A stretch of 64,000 nt of DNA, taken from an uncultured Lachnospiraceae bacterium (GTDB lineage: Bacteria; Bacillota; Clostridia; Lachnospirales; Lachnospiraceae). Made by a program: the position numbers and the translations under genes. Each line of letters opens with the position of its first letter. The first letter of the stretch is position 1. The notes under the pieces were generated by a model, which had not been told where the DNA came from, searched no databases, and saw nothing but the letters and a program-made list of their open reading frames with translations. Location of the stretch: positions 57,372 to 121,371 of the forward strand of contig CAJUBP010000007.1 in assembly GCA_910584585.1 (NCBI GenBank), given 5' to 3'. This document shows, in pieces, positions 32,881 through 40,669 of the stretch.

Positions 32881-34236
32881 ATGCAGATTATCATTGTGGG
32901 TTGTGGAAATGTTGGCACAACTTTGACAGAACAATTAAGCAGAGAAGGACATAATATTACGGTGATAGACACAGACCCGAAGAAAGCGGAGTCTGTGGCC
33001 AACCGGTTTGATGTGATGGGAATTGTGGGCAACGGCGCAAGTTTTGCGGTGCAGAATGAAGCAGGCATTGAGGAAGCGGATTTGATGATCGCGGTGACGA
33101 CATCCGATGAACTGAACCTGCTTTGCTGCCTGATTGCCAGAAAAGCAGGGGGATGCAATACAGTGGCCCGGGTGCGCAATCCCATTTATAACCGGGAGAT
33201 TACATATATCAAAGAAGAACTTGGCTTATCCATGGTCATTAATCCGGAATACGCGGCCGCCAGCGAGATTGCCCGGCTGCTGAAATTTCCTTCCGCAATT
33301 AAAGTGGACAGCTTTGCCAAGGGAAGAGTGGAGCTTTTGAAATGCAGGCTTGGAGAGGGGTCTGTGCTGGACGGAAGGCCCTTGACCTATATTTCCGGCG
33401 GGCTGCATTGCGATGTATTGATCTGCGCTGTGGAACGGGGAGAGGAGGTCTTTATTCCTTCCGGTAATTTTATACTGCGGGAGAAAGACGTGATTTCCAT
33501 TGTGGCTTCTTCCAGAAAAGCCAATGAATTTTTTCGGAAAATCGGAATGACCACCAACCGGATTAAGAACTGTATGATTATCGGCGGCGGAGAGACTACT
33601 TACTATCTGGCCAAACAGCTGATGCCTATGGGAATTGAGATAAAGATTATCGAACAGAACAAGGAACGCTGCAATGAACTCAGCGAACTTCTGCCTCAGG
33701 CCATGATTATTCACGGAGACGGGACAGAGCGCAATCTTTTGTATGAAGAAGGGATGCCCAAGGCCCATTCCTTTGTGGCGTGGACCAATCTGGACGAGGA
33801 AAATATTATGCTGAGCCTCTTTGCGAAAAGCGTGTCAAAGGCGAAAACCATAACCAAAGTGCACCGGATTGCCTATGACGAGATTATAGACAGCATGGAT
33901 TTGGGCAGCGTGCTGTATCCGAAGCATATAACGGCAGAATATATCATTCAGTATGTGCGGGCGATGCAGAACTCCATCGGAAGTAATATTGAGACTTTAT
34001 ATCAATTAATTGAAGATAAAGTGGAAGCGCTGGAATTCAGGGTTCAGGAGCGGTCTGCCCTTGTGGGGATTCCGCTGATGGAGCTGCAGTTAAAGGAGAA
34101 TCTGCTGATTGCCTGCATCAACCGGAAGGGAAACATTATCACTCCAGGGGGGCAGGACACCATTGAGCTGGGAGACACTGTGGTGGTAGTGACAACCAAC
34201 CAGGGCTTCCATGACCTGAAGGATATTTTGAAATAG
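32881..34236 (+). CDS. trkA: Trk potassium uptake NAD-binding subunit TrkA
   Basis: 451 aa peripheral regulator of K+ uptake. It contains two RCK units in tandem, each with an NAD(H)/ATP-binding Rossmann motif: IIIVGCGNVGTTL (~3-15) and MIIGGGETTYYLAKQL (~232-247). C-terminal ligand domains follow each (~135-220 and ~370-451). AATGGAGGCGAC precedes ATG 32881. trkH follows 17 bp downstream, so the two subunits are co-expressed. Confidence 0.95.
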   Translation: MQIIIVGCGNVGTTLTEQLSREGHNITVIDTDPKKAESVANRFDVMGIVGNGASFAVQNEAGIEEADLMIAVTTSDELNLLCCLIARKAGGCNTVARVRNPIYNREITYIKEELGLSMVINPEYAAASEIARLLKFPSAIKVDSFAKGRVELLKCRLGEGSVLDGRPLTYISGGLHCDVLICAVERGEEVFIPSGNFILREKDVISIVASSRKANEFFRKIGMTTNRIKNCMIIGGGETTYYLAKQLMPMGIEIKIIEQNKERCNELSELLPQAMIIHGDGTERNLLYEEGMPKAHSFVAWTNLDEENIMLSLFAKSVSKAKTITKVHRIAYDEIIDSMDLGSVLYPKHITAEYIIQYVRAMQNSIGSNIETLYQLIEDKVEALEFRVQERSALVGIPLMELQLKENLLIACINRKGNIITPGGQDTIELGDTVVVVTTNQGFHDLKDILK

Positions 34237-34253
34237 GCGGAGGAAAGGTTGCG

Positions 34254-35693
34254 ATGAATTACTCAATTATCAGATATCTGCTTTGCCGCGTGCTGGAATT
34301 TCAGGCAATGTTTCTTGCGCTTCCCTGCGCTGCGGCCGTGATTTACAGAGAGAAGGAAGGCTGGGCTTACGCGGCGGTTCTGGCAGTATGTCTTTTGGTT
34401 GGAACCCTGGGCAAAATGAGAAAGCCGGGGAGCAATGTATTTTATGCAAGAGAAGGATTTGTGGCGGTATCTTTAAGCTGGATTGTGTTGAGCTTAACAG
34501 GTGCGCTGCCGCTGTTTTTATCCGGGGAATTTCCCAGTTATACCGACGCGCTGTTTGAGACAATTTCCGGGTTAACCACCACCGGGGCAAGTATTTTGGG
34601 AGATGTGGAGGCCCTGTCCAAATGCAATCTGTTCTGGCGCAGCTTTACCCACTGGATTGGAGGAATGGGGGTGCTGGTGCTGATTATGGCGATCCTGCCT
34701 TTGGCGGGCGGCTACAACATGCACCTGATGCGGGCGGAAAGCCCGGGGCCTACCGTTGGAAAACTGGTTCCAAGAGTGAAAAATACGGCGAGAAATCTGT
34801 ATAAGATGTACATAGTCCTGACAATTATTGAGATTGTTCTGCTTCTGCTGACGGGGATGTCTGTGTTTGAATCCATGACGCTGTCTTTTGGTACGGCAGG
34901 TACGGGAGGATTTGGAGTTTTAAATGACAGTATCGGCAGCTACGCCATGATATCCCAGGCGATTATTACAATTTTTATGATATTGTTCGGGATCAACTTT
35001 AATGCCTACTTTCTCCTCTGGCAGAAAAAATATCTCCAGGCGCTGCAGCATGAAGAAATGCGCTATTATCTGGGGATTATTCTGGGAGCGGTCATACTGA
35101 TTACTATTAATGTCCGGGGCAGCTTTCGGACGGTATTTGACGCCTTTCATCACGCGGCTTTTCAGGTGGCGTCCATTATTACGACTACGGGGTATTCCAC
35201 CACGGATTTTAATCAGTGGCCGGAATTTTCGAAGTTTGTGCTGGTGCTGCTGATGTTTATCGGGGCATGCGCAGGCAGCACCGGAGGCGGCATCAAGGTT
35301 TCCCGGGTGGTTATTATGTTGAAGCTTGTAAAAAATGAATTATCCTATCTGATTCATCCCAAGCGGGTGCGGCAGATCCATTTTGAAAAGCATGTGGTGA
35401 ATAAGGACGTGCTGCGGTCGATTTCCGTGTTTTTTATTGCCTATGCTATTATCTACGGGGCGTCAGTTCTGCTGATTTCCCTGGATGAACTGGATTTTAC
35501 CACTAACTTTACGGCAGTGGCGGCTACCTTGAACAATATCGGGCCGGGGCTTGGGCAGGTGGGGCCAGCGGCGAATTTTTCCGTGTATTCCCAGCCTGCG
35601 AAATATGTGCTGATGTTCGACATGCTGGCAGGACGGCTGGAACTGTTCCCGATGCTGCTGCTGTTTGCGCCTTCCACCTGGAAGCGGAGATAA
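34254..35693 (+). CDS. trkH: Trk/Ktr potassium uptake membrane subunit TrkH
   Basis: 479 aa integral membrane K+ channel-like subunit. Four pore repeats can be seen through their selectivity-filter loops: SGLTTTGASI, FGTAGTGGFG, ITTTGYSTTDF and LNNIGPGLG. The HWIGGMGVLVLIMAILPL and CAGSTGGGIKVSR segments are typical. It gates through the TrkA ring encoded upstream. The stop codon directly abuts a fragment of the palindromic repeat family. Confidence 0.95.
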   Translation: MNYSIIRYLLCRVLEFQAMFLALPCAAAVIYREKEGWAYAAVLAVCLLVGTLGKMRKPGSNVFYAREGFVAVSLSWIVLSLTGALPLFLSGEFPSYTDALFETISGLTTTGASILGDVEALSKCNLFWRSFTHWIGGMGVLVLIMAILPLAGGYNMHLMRAESPGPTVGKLVPRVKNTARNLYKMYIVLTIIEIVLLLLTGMSVFESMTLSFGTAGTGGFGVLNDSIGSYAMISQAIITIFMILFGINFNAYFLLWQKKYLQALQHEEMRYYLGIILGAVILITINVRGSFRTVFDAFHHAAFQVASIITTTGYSTTDFNQWPEFSKFVLVLLMFIGACAGSTGGGIKVSRVVIMLKLVKNELSYLIHPKRVRQIHFEKHVVNKDVLRSISVFFIAYAIIYGASVLLISLDELDFTTNFTAVAATLNNIGPGLGQVGPAANFSVYSQPAKYVLMFDMLAGRLELFPMLLLFAPSTWKRR

Positions 35694-35722
35694 CAATTTA
35701 TATTTCGATATGCAGGAAAGGG
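35692..35722 (+). repeat. End fragment of the palindromic repeat family
   Basis: AACAATTTATATTTCGATAT followed by GCAGGAAAGG matches the left end of the full copy at 9405-9660 with about three differences. It begins at the trkH stop, and its AGGAAAGG end now lies in the ribosome-site region of the next gene. Confidence 0.7.
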
Positions 35723-35726
35723 AGGC

Positions 35727-35963
35727 ATGAAATTGCGTCAGATGGAATTTAAAATGGAACGGACCGGCCTGCTGAAAGAGGGAGATGTGCTGCCGGTCAG
35801 TGAGGGAAAGCTGCCCACTTCTTATTACTATACACTGGGGAAAGCTTATGCCATGTCTGCCAACTACGGATTCAGTGAACGGCTGAAATCCACAGAAGGA
35901 AAAGTGGTGAAAGTCCACGAGACGCCGAAAGGCTTTTTTGTGACAGTGGAATTTGATGAGTAA
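35727..35963 (+). CDS. Conserved-looking small protein, 78 aa
   Basis: I do not recognise it. The protein MKLRQMEFKMERTGLLKEGD has a hydrophilic beta-rich pattern ending KVVKVHETPKGFFVTVEFDE, with no membrane segment or metal motif. Spacing between GGAGG (35721-35725) and ATG 35727 is too short for that site, so AGGAAAGG slightly upstream or the TTG at 35733 may be used. It sits between trkH and the TM1266-type regulator and may belong with the hydrogenase-maturation genes downstream. Confidence 0.65.
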   Translation: MKLRQMEFKMERTGLLKEGDVLPVSEGKLPTSYYYTLGKAYAMSANYGFSERLKSTEGKVVKVHETPKGFFVTVEFDE

Positions 35964-36011
35964 AATATGCGCTGAGCAAAAGTGAAGGCAGGAGGAATAC
36001 GAAAAAAGCAT

Positions 36012-36257
36012 ATGGAAGACAGGGTAGCGATTATCGGCATTATTGTGGAAGAATCATCTTCCATTGAAGAATTAAATCAGATTCTCCATGCATACGGAGA
36101 ATATATTATCGGCAGAATGGGCATTCCCTATCACAAGAAGGGAATCAACATTATCAGCATTGCAGTGGATGCGCCCCAGAGCGTGATCAGCGCACTGTCC
36201 GGAAAACTGGGGAAACTGCAGGGAGTAAGCAGTAAAACTGCCTACTCCAAAGTATAG
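36012..36257 (+). CDS. TM1266-type iron-only hydrogenase system regulator
   Basis: 81 aa ACT-like/CopG-NikR-like fold protein. RVAIIGIIVEESSSIEELNQIL...GEYIIGRMGIPY..GINIISIAVDAP is the family pattern (TIGR03959-type, named for its linkage to hydrogenase maturation genes). A hydF gene 143 bp downstream confirms the context. The ATG at 36012 is 15 bp from AGGAGG; a GTG at 35982 would add ten residues but lacks a site. Its role is thought to be regulatory, but no DNA target is known. Confidence 0.82.
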   Translation: MEDRVAIIGIIVEESSSIEELNQILHAYGEYIIGRMGIPYHKKGINIISIAVDAPQSVISALSGKLGKLQGVSSKTAYSKV

Positions 36258-36315
36258 GATAGTAGAAAGAGTAGAAAGAGTAAACAGAACAACTGCCGAT
36301 TCCAAAGTATAGGAT
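36236..36315 (+). repeat. Duplicated 3' end of the TM1266-type gene
   Basis: AACTGCC...TCCAAAGTATAGGAT occurs at 36236 (the last codons and stop of the gene) and again at 36291, a 55-bp tandem step with a purine-rich AGTAGAAAG spacer. Confidence 0.65.
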
Positions 36316-36400
36316 GTTTTACAGGGGAAAGATGCGAATCAGGACTTTCCCCTGTTGGCCTGTATGAGAGGAAGGATACCAAGAACAGGAGGAATATGCC

Positions 36401-37684
36401 ATGAGCCTAAATCATACGCCGGGCGCTGAACGCGTCCATATCGGATTTTTCGGAAGAAGAAATGCAGGGAAATCCAGTGTGGTAAACGCAGTGACAGGAC
36501 AGGAACTCGCAGTAGTGTCGGAGGTAAAGGGAACCACCACCGATCCGGTGCAGAAAGCCATGGAGCTTCTGCCGGTAGGGCCGGTGGTGGTGATTGACAC
36601 GCCGGGAATTGATGACGAAGGGGAGCTTGGAGAACTGCGGATCAGAAAAACCAGGCAGATTCTGAATAAAACAGATGTGGCAGTGCTGATTGTGGACGGA
36701 ACCGGTGAGACGTCGGAGGCAGATCGGGAACTGATCAGGCTGTTTCAGGAAAAAAAGATTCCATTTCTGATTGCGGTGAATAAGGCGGATGAGGCGGAAG
36801 AGGGGAGATTGGAAGAAAAGTTCCGGGAGTACGCGGCTATAGGGCTGCCCCGGCGGCAGGCAGAAGCAGGAACATTGGAAAAAGGATTCCGGGAGCAGGA
36901 ATACCAGATTATTGTCAGCGCCAAAACAGGGTTTCACATTCAGGAATTGAAAGAAAAAATTGCGGATCTTGCGGCGGTTAAGCCCTCTCAGCGCAGAATT
37001 GTGGGAGACTTGCTAAAGCCTGGAGATCAGGCGGTGCTGGTGGTGCCCATCGACAAGGCCGCGCCTAAGGGAAGGCTGATTCTGCCCCAGCAGCAGACAA
37101 TTCGGGATATTTTAGAAGCGGACGCCGCAGCCATTGTGGTGAAAGAAAACGCGCTGAAACCTACCCTGGAAAGTTTAGGGAAGAAGCCCGCCATGGTGAT
37201 TACAGACAGCCAGGTCTTTGGACAGGTAAATGCTGATACTCCAAAGGACATTCCGCTGACTTCTTTTTCCATTTTATTTGCCCGGTATAAAGGAGATCTG
37301 CAGTCTGTTGCGCGGGGGGCTGCGGCCATAGAATCTCTCAGGGAAGGAGACCGGGTGCTGATTTCAGAAGGATGCACCCACCATCGCCAGTGTGAGGATA
37401 TCGGTTCTGTAAAATTGCCCCGCTGGCTGAAAGAGTATACAGGGAAGGAGCTGTCCATTGAGCTTACTTCCGGCGGGGAGTTTCCAGAGGATTTGTCTGC
37501 GTACCGCCTGGTGATCCACTGCGGCGGATGTATGCTGAATGAACGTGAGATGAAGTACCGCTTGCAATGTGCCGAAGATCAGGGGATTCCCATGACAAAT
37601 TACGGGATTGCGATTGCCCATATGCAGGGGATTCTTAAGCGGAGCGTGGAACTGTTTCCTCAGGTTCGGGCCGAACTGCAATAA
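36401..37684 (+). CDS. hydF: [FeFe]-hydrogenase maturation GTPase HydF
   Basis: 427 aa scaffold that receives the di-iron precursor made by HydE and HydG and inserts it into apo-hydrogenase HydA. The N-terminal GTPase domain has GRRNAGKSS (~18-26), TTTDPV, DTPGIDD and NKAD. A dimerisation domain follows. The C-terminal cluster domain has EGCTHHRQCEDIG (~324-336) and HCGGCM (~378-383), the conserved [4Fe-4S] ligands. GGAGGAATAT precedes ATG 36401. HydE, HydG and HydA are not in the window. Confidence 0.95.
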   Translation: MSLNHTPGAERVHIGFFGRRNAGKSSVVNAVTGQELAVVSEVKGTTTDPVQKAMELLPVGPVVVIDTPGIDDEGELGELRIRKTRQILNKTDVAVLIVDGTGETSEADRELIRLFQEKKIPFLIAVNKADEAEEGRLEEKFREYAAIGLPRRQAEAGTLEKGFREQEYQIIVSAKTGFHIQELKEKIADLAAVKPSQRRIVGDLLKPGDQAVLVVPIDKAAPKGRLILPQQQTIRDILEADAAAIVVKENALKPTLESLGKKPAMVITDSQVFGQVNADTPKDIPLTSFSILFARYKGDLQSVARGAAAIESLREGDRVLISEGCTHHRQCEDIGSVKLPRWLKEYTGKELSIELTSGGEFPEDLSAYRLVIHCGGCMLNEREMKYRLQCAEDQGIPMTNYGIAIAHMQGILKRSVELFPQVRAELQ

Positions 37685-37695
37685 ATAGGAAAGGT

Positions 37696-38808
37696 TTGGA
37701 GGTCTTTGTCATAATAAAAAATAAAAATCGTATCAAGACAATGATTCTGCAGCGTTTTTTTGCCAAAATGCTCCGGGCTTCCGCAGGATGCATGGCGGTT
37801 CTTGTGGGCTGCCTGTTTTTAGGAAAAACGATTCTGGGCTCTTACATCTGGTACGGCACGGAAGGGCTCTATCCCCTGATTCACTGGATTTCCGATCATC
37901 AGGGGATTTTTGTGCTGCTGTCATTTCTGACGGGGGTGCTGGGAATCGGGATTTTTTACTGGGTGAAGCTTTTAAATTATTTTCAGGAAGTGTTAGAGGC
38001 CATGGAGCGGCTGAACGGACAGGAGGATTTGATTCAGCTTCGGCCGGATCTTCGGGAAGTGGAGCAGTATATGAATGAAATTCAACTGCAGAACCGGTTA
38101 AACGAACAGAGGGCCAGAGAGGCGGAACAGCGCAAAAGCGATTTGATCGTATACCTGGCCCACGATTTAAAGACTCCGCTGACGTCGGTCATCGGCTATC
38201 TGACTTTATTGAAGGACGAGAGGCAGATTTCACCCGAGCTGCAGGAGAAATACTTGTCGGTTTCCCTGAAAAAAGCGGAACGGCTGGAGGAATTGATTAA
38301 CGAATTTTTTGAGATTACCAGGTTTAACCTGACCCATTTAGAACTGGAACGTTCCACAGTTTCTTTGAATCTCATGCTGGAACAGACTGTATATGAATTT
38401 CAGCCTGTTTTTGCGGAAAAACAGCTGACCTGTGAACTGAAGCCGGAATCGGGGCAGCTGAAAATCACCTGCGATCCGGAAAAGCTGCAGCGGGTGTTCG
38501 ACAATCTTCTGCGGAACGCCGCGCTCTACAGCTATGAAAACAGTGTCATCACAATCAGGACAAAGCTTGAGGAAGACAATGTCTGCATTCAGGTGGAAAA
38601 TCAGGGAGCTACCATACCGAAAGAAAAACTGGAGCGTATCTTTGAGCAGTTTTTCCGGCTGGACAGCGCAAGGCAGAGTAAAAGCGGCGGAGCCGGCCTG
38701 GGACTTGCCATTGCCAGGGAGATTGTGCGGCTGCATGGAGGAAGCATCCAGGCAGAGAGCTGCCAGGAGAGGACGGTATTTACCGTGAAACTGCCCGTTT
38801 GTTCCTAA
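37696..38808 (+). CDS. VanS-like sensor histidine kinase without an adjacent response regulator
   Basis: About 370 aa. Two membrane helices (~28-50 and ~68-90) frame a short external loop of ~20 residues. The H-box VYLAHDLKTPLTSVIGYL (His ~156), N-box NLLRNAALYS and GAGLGLAIAREIVRLHGG follow. The short loop and overall layout match VanS-type kinases. Those are normally preceded by vanR, yet here hydF lies 11 bp upstream and a toxin-antitoxin pair lies downstream on the other strand. The start is uncertain: TTG 37696 gives the full frame, a non-standard ATA sits 8 bp after GGAGG, and ATG 37741 is the first ATG. Confidence 0.85.
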   Translation: MEVFVIIKNKNRIKTMILQRFFAKMLRASAGCMAVLVGCLFLGKTILGSYIWYGTEGLYPLIHWISDHQGIFVLLSFLTGVLGIGIFYWVKLLNYFQEVLEAMERLNGQEDLIQLRPDLREVEQYMNEIQLQNRLNEQRAREAEQRKSDLIVYLAHDLKTPLTSVIGYLTLLKDERQISPELQEKYLSVSLKKAERLEELINEFFEITRFNLTHLELERSTVSLNLMLEQTVYEFQPVFAEKQLTCELKPESGQLKITCDPEKLQRVFDNLLRNAALYSYENSVITIRTKLEEDNVCIQVENQGATIPKEKLERIFEQFFRLDSARQSKSGGAGLGLAIAREIVRLHGGSIQAESCQERTVFTVKLPVCS

Positions 38809-38831
38809 AGGAAAAAATGGGCAGTTTGGGT

Positions 38832-39065
38832 TCATGCTACCTTGGATGCGTAATCTATAACAGTTACAGTGATTTCGCTGGAAATCATTTGAATATTGTT
38901 TACAATGGATTCAAGCTGCTTTGCAACAGTTCCGGAGAAGTATTCTTCTCCACATTGCGTGCATTTTTCACATGGGACATTTCTGATTACAATAATATAA
39001 TTATCAATTTTTTCAATATAATCAACATGGTCAGGTTTGAGAGTTCCTCCGCAATATACACACAT
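38832..39065 (-). CDS. YgiT-type zinc-finger antitoxin
   Basis: 77 aa with the MqsA/YgiT N-terminal zinc finger: CVYCGG (2-7) and CEKCTQCGEEYF (~31-42), two CxxC pairs. The C-terminal part (GTVAKQLESIVNNIQ) is short and lacks the DNA-binding helix-turn-helix of full MqsA. ATG 39065 follows AAAGGAG at 8 bp; it starts two bases after the toxin stop. It is probably the antitoxin of the DUF4258 gene upstream. The gene is convergent with the histidine kinase. Confidence 0.83.
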   Translation of the reverse strand: MCVYCGGTLKPDHVDYIEKIDNYIIVIRNVPCEKCTQCGEEYFSGTVAKQLESIVNNIQMISSEITVTVIDYASKVA

Positions 39066-39067
39066 AG

Positions 39068-39382
39068 TTAATGCTCCTTTCTGGTTTTCATATCGTTCTG
39101 CCATTCTTCTGAATTGGGATGGTAAGCGGTTATGGAATAGATATAATTGCCGTCCGAACCTATTACGATGTGTAAAGGAGTTTGATTGATCCAAGCAAGA
39201 ATCAGGCAGCTTGGAGTAGGACGGTCATCGGGATATTGCTTTATGATTTCTCCGCATAAAATGCAGCTTTCAAAATCTGTAATGCTGATTTTACGTTCCC
39301 GGAGCCTTTTGATAGCGTGGCGGGACCATTTTATTTTATCTTCCTGGCATAACTTGCGTAATTCTTTGATATCTAATTCCAT
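39068..39382 (-). CDS. DUF4258 family toxin
   Basis: 104 aa. DUF4258 proteins have a RelE-like/MqsR-like fold and usually pair with YgiT zinc-finger antitoxins, as here. KIKWSRHAIKRLRERKISITDFE carries the conserved basic H-A-x-x-R-x-x-E/R motif, followed by GEIIKQYPDD, PSCLILA and LHIVIGSDGNYIYSITAY. It is expected to act as an mRNA interferase. It leads a two-gene operon from a promoter at 39442-39470. It appears intact. Confidence 0.83.
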   Translation of the reverse strand: MELDIKELRKLCQEDKIKWSRHAIKRLRERKISITDFESCILCGEIIKQYPDDRPTPSCLILAWINQTPLHIVIGSDGNYIYSITAYHPNSEEWQNDMKTRKEH

Positions 39383-39441
39383 TTAGTATAACCTTTCTTC
39401 GCTTTTTCTTGTATTTTTTCGTTTCTTATGGCATTTTTTAT

Positions 39442-39470
39442 AATATATCAAAAAAAAATATAACGGTCAA
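39442..39470 (-). promoter_or_regulatory. Promoter of the DUF4258/YgiT operon
   Basis: On the minus strand TTGACC (39470-39465) and TATATT (39447-39442) are spaced by 17 bp, with an A/T-run spacer. Confidence 0.6.
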
Positions 39471-39613
39471 TGGAGAGATTAAGGAATCCCGAAAGGCAAT
39501 ATTAAGAAAATCTTAAAAATATTGGGAGAAAAAACGCAAGAACCGATAAACTCTTTTTCTTATAATTAATTTAGAAAAACAAATAAAACCGGCAGGAGAA
39601 AGAAGGAGCGTTT

Positions 39614-40525
39614 ATGGGTCAAAAAGCATGGAACCGGACCGGAAACAGTGATTGGGAATTACAGGTAATCCCGGGAACTTATTATATAGATTTTGATCGA
39701 GAGGATGAGTACAGGCGGACCAAAAACAGGAGAAAGAAAAGGCCGGCGGGACGCGGAAGAAAAAGGAAGAGCCATAGAATCGGCAGGATATTAATAGGAG
39801 CCGGAGCGCTGTATCTGCTTGCAGTCACCCTGCCGGCGGCAGGAAAAGCGCTGCTTAATGGCAGGTCAGAGGCGGAACAGTTTCTAAATCGTCTGGAAGC
39901 GGAGCGTTCAGGAGATGCTTATCCGGAAGAATTACTGGAAATGCTGGAAAAAAATGAAGAAACCTATGATTTTGTGACAGGCTATCCCAACCGGGCGGAT
40001 TATATGGGCAAAGAAATTAAGCTGACCAAGGATGATATGTCAGGCCAGGTTCCTCTGCTGATGCAGTGGGATAAACGCTGGGGGTACGACAGCTACGGGC
40101 AGGAAATGATAGCCGTGGCAGGCTGCGGCCCCACCTGCATGACAATGGCGTATCTTTCTCTCACCGGGGATACTTCCATGAATCCCAGGAAAATGGCGGA
40201 ATATGCCTGCGAAAGCGGCTTCTGCACAGAAGTTGGGACAAGCTGGGAATTTTTTATCGCCGGGGCAGAGGGCCTTGGATTATCCGGCCGGGAACTGCCG
40301 TTAGGAGAAACTCAGATCAAAAATGCGCTGGATGAGGGAAATGCGGTGATTCTGAGTATGCGGCCTGGGGATTTTACCACTACCGGGCATTTTATTCTGC
40401 TGCGGGGATATGATGAAAAGGGGTTTTATGTAAACGATCCCAACAGCAGGAAGAACAGCGAAAAACCCTGGGAATTTGATCGGCTCAGCGGCCAGATCAA
40501 ATGTCTGTGGAGCATTGGAAAATAA
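39614..40525 (+). CDS. Membrane-anchored C39-like cysteine peptidase
   Basis: 303 aa. A strongly basic cytoplasmic segment (RRKKRPAGRGRKRK, ~40-53) is followed by one membrane helix (~61-80), so the rest is outside the cell. The catalytic domain (~145-303; peptidase C39_2/papain-like) has Cys in VAGCGPTCMTMAYLSLTG (~174), His in TGHFILLRGY (~256) and the Asp/Asn in FYVNDPNS. Such proteins may trim exported peptides or peptidoglycan cross-bridges; the substrate is unknown. GAAGGAGCG precedes ATG 39614, and TATAAT lies at 39561. A shared terminator follows. Confidence 0.85.
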   Translation: MGQKAWNRTGNSDWELQVIPGTYYIDFDREDEYRRTKNRRKKRPAGRGRKRKSHRIGRILIGAGALYLLAVTLPAAGKALLNGRSEAEQFLNRLEAERSGDAYPEELLEMLEKNEETYDFVTGYPNRADYMGKEIKLTKDDMSGQVPLLMQWDKRWGYDSYGQEMIAVAGCGPTCMTMAYLSLTGDTSMNPRKMAEYACESGFCTEVGTSWEFFIAGAEGLGLSGRELPLGETQIKNALDEGNAVILSMRPGDFTTTGHFILLRGYDEKGFYVNDPNSRKNSEKPWEFDRLSGQIKCLWSIGK

Positions 40526-40630
40526 ACTTTCCTCCGCCTTGCACTGACACAAATATCAAGCGTTTAGTATTAGACATCCTACTATGGAAGTGTCGAAGAA
40601 TTTTTTGCCTGTGTGGCTGGAATAAAAAGA

Positions 40631-40669
40631 GGCTGTCGGAAAATTGCCATTTTCCGACAGCCCTTTTTT
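40631..40669. terminator. Strong bidirectional terminator between the C39 gene and pyrG
   Basis: GGCTGTCGGAAAA pairs perfectly with TTTTCCGACAGCC around a 6-nt loop, with CTTTTTT on the plus-strand side and AAAAAG on the other. Confidence 0.92.
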
